Shown here in pieces: positions 5,179 through 7,308 of a stretch of 7,308 nucleotides of DNA; position 1 is the first letter of the stretch, and every line of letters begins with the position of its first letter. This DNA comes from Pseudomonadota bacterium (GTDB lineage Bacteria; Pseudomonadota; Alphaproteobacteria; UBA8366; JADFVY01). Both the position numbers and the translations under genes were made by a program. The notes under the pieces are model-generated. The model saw nothing but the letters and a program-made list of their open reading frames with translations. It had not been told where the DNA came from and searched no databases. Location: NCBI GenBank assembly GCA_015222795.1, contig JADFVY010000584.1:1-7308 (forward strand). The letters run 5' to 3'.

Positions 5179-6074
5179 TTGCAGCAGAAAAACCCGGCAA
5201 GCGGGGGCTCGGTCGCGGCCTGTCTGCCCTGCTTGGCGAGGAGTCTGTGGAAAAGGGTGGCGCCATGGCGCCACGCCCCGCCGAGCCGGGACCCATCAAC
5301 AGCTTGCCGGTCGAGATTATGCGGCCAAGCCCCTATCAGCCACGCAGTCATTTTGACGACGAGGCCTTTGTGGCTCTCGTGGACTCGGTGAAGGACAAGG
5401 GTGTATTGCAGCCACTGCTCGTGCGCAAGGATCCGAAAGACGGTAACCGGTATGAGATTGTCGCCGGCGAGCGGCGCTGGCGAGCGGCGCAGCAGGCCCG
5501 CCTGCATGAGGTGCCGGTTGTTATCAAGGATCTCAGCGATCGCGAAACGCTGGAAGTTGCGCTGGTCGAAAACCTTCAGCGCGAGGACCTGACCCCCCTG
5601 GAAGAAGCCGTGGCCTATCGTCGGTTGATGGACGAATTTGGCCATACCCAGGAGATTCTGGCCAAGGCGGTGGGCAAGAGCCGCAGTCATGTCGCCAACA
5701 TGATGCGCCTGCTGGGCCTGCCCAAGCCGGTGCAGCGGATGCTAGACGAAGGCCAGATTTCAGCGGGCCACGCGCGCAGCCTGATTAATGCGGAAAACCC
5801 GGAAGTGCTGGCGAAAGAAATACAGCGCCGCGGGCTGAATGTCCGCCAGACCGAGGATCTGACACGAAAGGCCGAGCCAGCCACGGGCAAGGTCAAAGGC
5901 GCCACGGCGCCAAAAGACCCGAACATTTCCGCGCTGGAACATGATCTGGCTGAGGCGACCGGACTGAAGGTGGGTGTCAGCACAAAGGCCAGCGGCGCGG
6001 GCACCCTGACGATCCAGTTCGATTCACCGGATCAGCTCGACGACGTGATTCGCCGTTTGAAGGGTGACGTGTAG
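5175..6074 (+). CDS. parB: Chromosome-partitioning protein ParB (Spo0J), parS-binding CTPase
   Basis: ParB binds the two parS sites of this window and spreads as a CTP-dependent clamp, providing the cargo and activator for ParA. The 299 residues are typical. Seen in order: a basic N-terminal peptide GKRGLGRGLSALLG (8-21), the family's ParA-stimulating segment; YQPR (54-57) at the start of the CTP-binding domain; GERRWRA (98-104), the CTP-binding signature; ENLQR (132-136); a helix-turn-helix around QEILAKAVGKSRSHVANMM (159-177) for parS recognition; a linker; and a C-terminal dimerisation domain from about 250. It overlaps parA by 4 bases. Two in-frame copies of a GC-rich 15-mer, encoding GAMAP (29-33) and GATAP (242-246), sit in the two linkers. 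A strong terminator begins 35 bases after the stop. Confidence 0.97.
   Translation: MIAAEKPGKRGLGRGLSALLGEESVEKGGAMAPRPAEPGPINSLPVEIMRPSPYQPRSHFDDEAFVALVDSVKDKGVLQPLLVRKDPKDGNRYEIVAGERRWRAAQQARLHEVPVVIKDLSDRETLEVALVENLQREDLTPLEEAVAYRRLMDEFGHTQEILAKAVGKSRSHVANMMRLLGLPKPVQRMLDEGQISAGHARSLINAENPEVLAKEIQRRGLNVRQTEDLTRKAEPATGKVKGATAPKDPNISALEHDLAEATGLKVGVSTKASGAGTLTIQFDSPDQLDDVIRRLKGDV
5257..5274. repeat. 18-bp perfect palindrome in the 5' part of parB
   Basis: GTGGCGCCATGGCGCCAC is fully self-complementary. In mRNA it could fold as a 7-bp stem closed by CATG, about 80 bases into parB. Its inner 15-mer recurs with one change at 5898-5912. No binding protein can be named; Gly-Ala codons GGC GCC make such strings fairly common in GC-rich genomes. 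Confidence 0.6.
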
Positions 6075-6108
6075 CTGAATCTTAAAACTAAATACCAAAT
6101 CAATATGC

Positions 6109-6146
6109 TAACCCCGAAACCTGAACTGGTTTCGGGGTTATTTTTT
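6109..6146 (+). terminator. Intrinsic terminator of the mnmG-rsmG-parA-parB unit
   Basis: A 13-bp perfect stem (6109-6121 with 6128-6140, arms TAACCCCGAAACC and GGTTTCGGGGTTA) closes a 6-base loop TGAACT. It is followed directly by six T (6141-6146). It lies 35 bases after the parB stop. On the - strand the same hairpin would follow the holA stop codon, which is the last triplet of the stem arm. There the downstream sequence lacks an immediate T-run, so termination of holA is expected to be weaker. Confidence 0.93.
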
Positions 6147-7181
6147 ACCTGCCAGTGCCGTTACCTGCAGCAACGCCCGGCCACAAATCGATTCCATCGG
6201 CATGCCGGTTTGTTTGCATAGCCGCTCTGCTTCCATCACACCCTGCATGCCGCGGGCCAGTGCCGAACCGGACCAGCGCCGGGCCTGTCCGACAAACCGG
6301 TCGACATGCAGTACAAATATCGGTGGCTGCAGGCCCTGCGCCGCCCCGCGCCCGTCCCGGCCGGTGTCGAGGCCGGCCTTGATCCACTGCAGGCGCTGTA
6401 AATGCCAGTTCATGGCGCGCAGGATGGAAACCGGGTTTTGCCCCTCGGCCAGGCCCACGCTAAGGGCGCGGTCCAGCTCCGCGCGATCGCCGGCACCCGC
6501 GGCGATGACGATGCGATCCATGGACTGCAGGCCGTTATCGTCGATGCAGGCCTCGACATCCGCCTGTTCCAGGCGCGCATTGTCGCCGGCATAAAGGGCG
6601 AGTTTTTCCAGCTCGGACCGTGTCACGCCGCGGTCGGAACCCAGATTCGCCGACAACCAGGCGCGCGCATCGGGTGTGAGTGTTATGCCGTGCGGAGAGA
6701 GGATTTCGTCGAGCAGGCGGTCGAGTCGCGCCCCGTCATCGGCGTAGCAGGGAACCGCCATGGCGGTATCCGCGGCCTCGAACAGCTTGCGCAAGGGCGC
6801 GCGCGGATTGAGATCGCCGGCTTGCATGATGACCAGGGAATCCCCCGGGGGGTCTTCCAGAAGGGCGCGCACCGCCTTGGCCACCGCCTCGCCGGCGCCG
6901 GGTGTGGAGGGGCTGGCATCACGAACGCGCACGATGCGCCGGCCACCGGTCAGCGGAATGGCGGCCGCCTCGTCCAAAAGGCGCGCCGGATCGGCGGCAA
7001 TCTCTGCTCCGGTCAGGTGGGCCACCAGGAAAGGGTCGTCCGGGTCGGCGGCCGCGCCTTTGGCCAACAGGGTCGCGCGTTCACGCGCAAGCCCGTCGTC
7101 GGGGCCAAAGACAAGAATCGCCTGGATGGCCGGATCCGGCTTGCGAAGGAAACCCTCGATCTGGTTGAATTTCAGCTTCAT
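6138..7181 (-). CDS. holA: DNA polymerase III delta subunit HolA
   Basis: HolA is the wrench of the clamp loader: it opens the DnaN sliding clamp within the DnaX-delta-delta' complex so that the clamp can be placed on primed DNA. The 347 residues match the family (about 340). Visible: the N-terminal AAA-like fold with FGPDDGLARERA (25-36), lacking a Walker A as expected for delta; EAAAIPLTGGRRIVRVRDA (71-89), typical of the family; and the C-terminal collar region with NPVSILRAMNWHLQRLQ (249-265) followed by PPIFVLHVDRFVGQARRW. The start ATG (7181-7179) overlaps the lptE stop as ATGA, and GGAAG at 7193-7189 provides a ribosome binding site 7 bases upstream. The last codons AAA AAA TAA lie opposite the T-run and stem of the parB terminator. 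Transcription converges on parB. Confidence 0.93.
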   Translation of the reverse strand: MKLKFNQIEGFLRKPDPAIQAILVFGPDDGLARERATLLAKGAAADPDDPFLVAHLTGAEIAADPARLLDEAAAIPLTGGRRIVRVRDASPSTPGAGEAVAKAVRALLEDPPGDSLVIMQAGDLNPRAPLRKLFEAADTAMAVPCYADDGARLDRLLDEILSPHGITLTPDARAWLSANLGSDRGVTRSELEKLALYAGDNARLEQADVEACIDDNGLQSMDRIVIAAGAGDRAELDRALSVGLAEGQNPVSILRAMNWHLQRLQWIKAGLDTGRDGRGAAQGLQPPIFVLHVDRFVGQARRWSGSALARGMQGVMEAERLCKQTGMPMESICGRALLQVTALAGKK

Positions 7182-7308
7182 CCTTCCGCTTCCGCCTCGA
7201 CGGTCCGGCGCTGGAAATACAGTGCCAGCAGGGAGCGAATTTCCTCGCTGACCTCGCGGGCCGCGCGATCGATGGCGTCCAGTTCGGCGCTGCGGGTCGA
7301 GATAGCCG
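7178..7308 (-). CDS. lptE: LPS-assembly lipoprotein LptE, C-terminal end (partial)
   Basis: Reading the - strand from the window edge gives an open frame of 42 full codons ending at TGA (7180-7178). Its C-terminus contains REVSEEIRSLLALYFQRR, then an acidic EAEAEG tail. The helix ending in an LALYF-like motif and the position just before holA are typical of alphaproteobacterial LptE, the lipoprotein that plugs LptD in the outer membrane and completes lipopolysaccharide export. The start, signal peptide and lipobox are outside the window. The stop overlaps the holA ATG by ATGA, so the two genes are probably co-transcribed and translationally coupled. The call rests on a short fragment plus gene order. 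Confidence 0.75.
   Translation of the reverse strand, partial: AISTRSAELDAIDRAAREVSEEIRSLLALYFQRRTVEAEAEG

Noticed and set aside
1..7308. A previously undescribed defence, mobile or biosynthetic system
   Set aside because: Every substantial coding region belongs to a well-known core family in its usual order, and the gaps are short. I see no transposase, integrase, direct-repeat array, toxin-antitoxin pair or unknown conserved gene.

Overview
The window reads as an ordinary, GC-rich alphaproteobacterial chromosome segment next to the replication origin. The gene order mnmE - mnmG - rsmG - parA - parB on the + strand, facing lptE - holA on the - strand, together with the alphaproteobacterial character of the HolA and LptE ends, points to Alphaproteobacteria, probably Rhodospirillales-like. 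The order-level placement is inference from protein style only.

Layout. Positions 1-233 hold no gene I can support. mnmE (234-1568) is followed by a 256-base gap without a gene. In order, that gap contains an AT-richer stretch, a C-rich CCA/CCCA tract, a perfect parS site (1751-1766) and a strong-looking sigma70-type promoter whose predicted start is the A of the mnmG ATG. mnmG (1825-3702), rsmG (3741-4394), parA (4363-5178) and parB (5175-6074) follow with a 38-base gap, a 32-base overlap and a 4-base ATGA overlap, so they look like one transcription unit. A second perfect parS lies inside rsmG codons 19-24. The unit ends at a strong hairpin plus T-run (6109-6146) that overlaps the 3' end of the converging holA gene (6138-7181, - strand). 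The C-terminal end of lptE (7178-7308, - strand, partial) overlaps the holA start by an ATGA.

Function. MnmE and MnmG form the enzyme complex that modifies the wobble uridine U34 of certain tRNAs. RsmG methylates G527 of 16S rRNA. ParA and ParB with the two parS sites form the complete chromosome-partitioning module. HolA is the delta subunit of the DNA polymerase III clamp loader, and LptE belongs to lipopolysaccharide export.

I see no mobile element, CRISPR array, tRNA, rRNA or defence-type gene, and no undescribed system. The points of interest are regulatory or architectural: parS embedded in coding sequence, a probable leaderless mnmG mRNA, a possible Rho-loading or G-quadruplex tract beside parS, a dense GANTC cluster in rsmG, a 12-base tandem duplication at the rsmG start, and a terminator shared with the holA stop codon.
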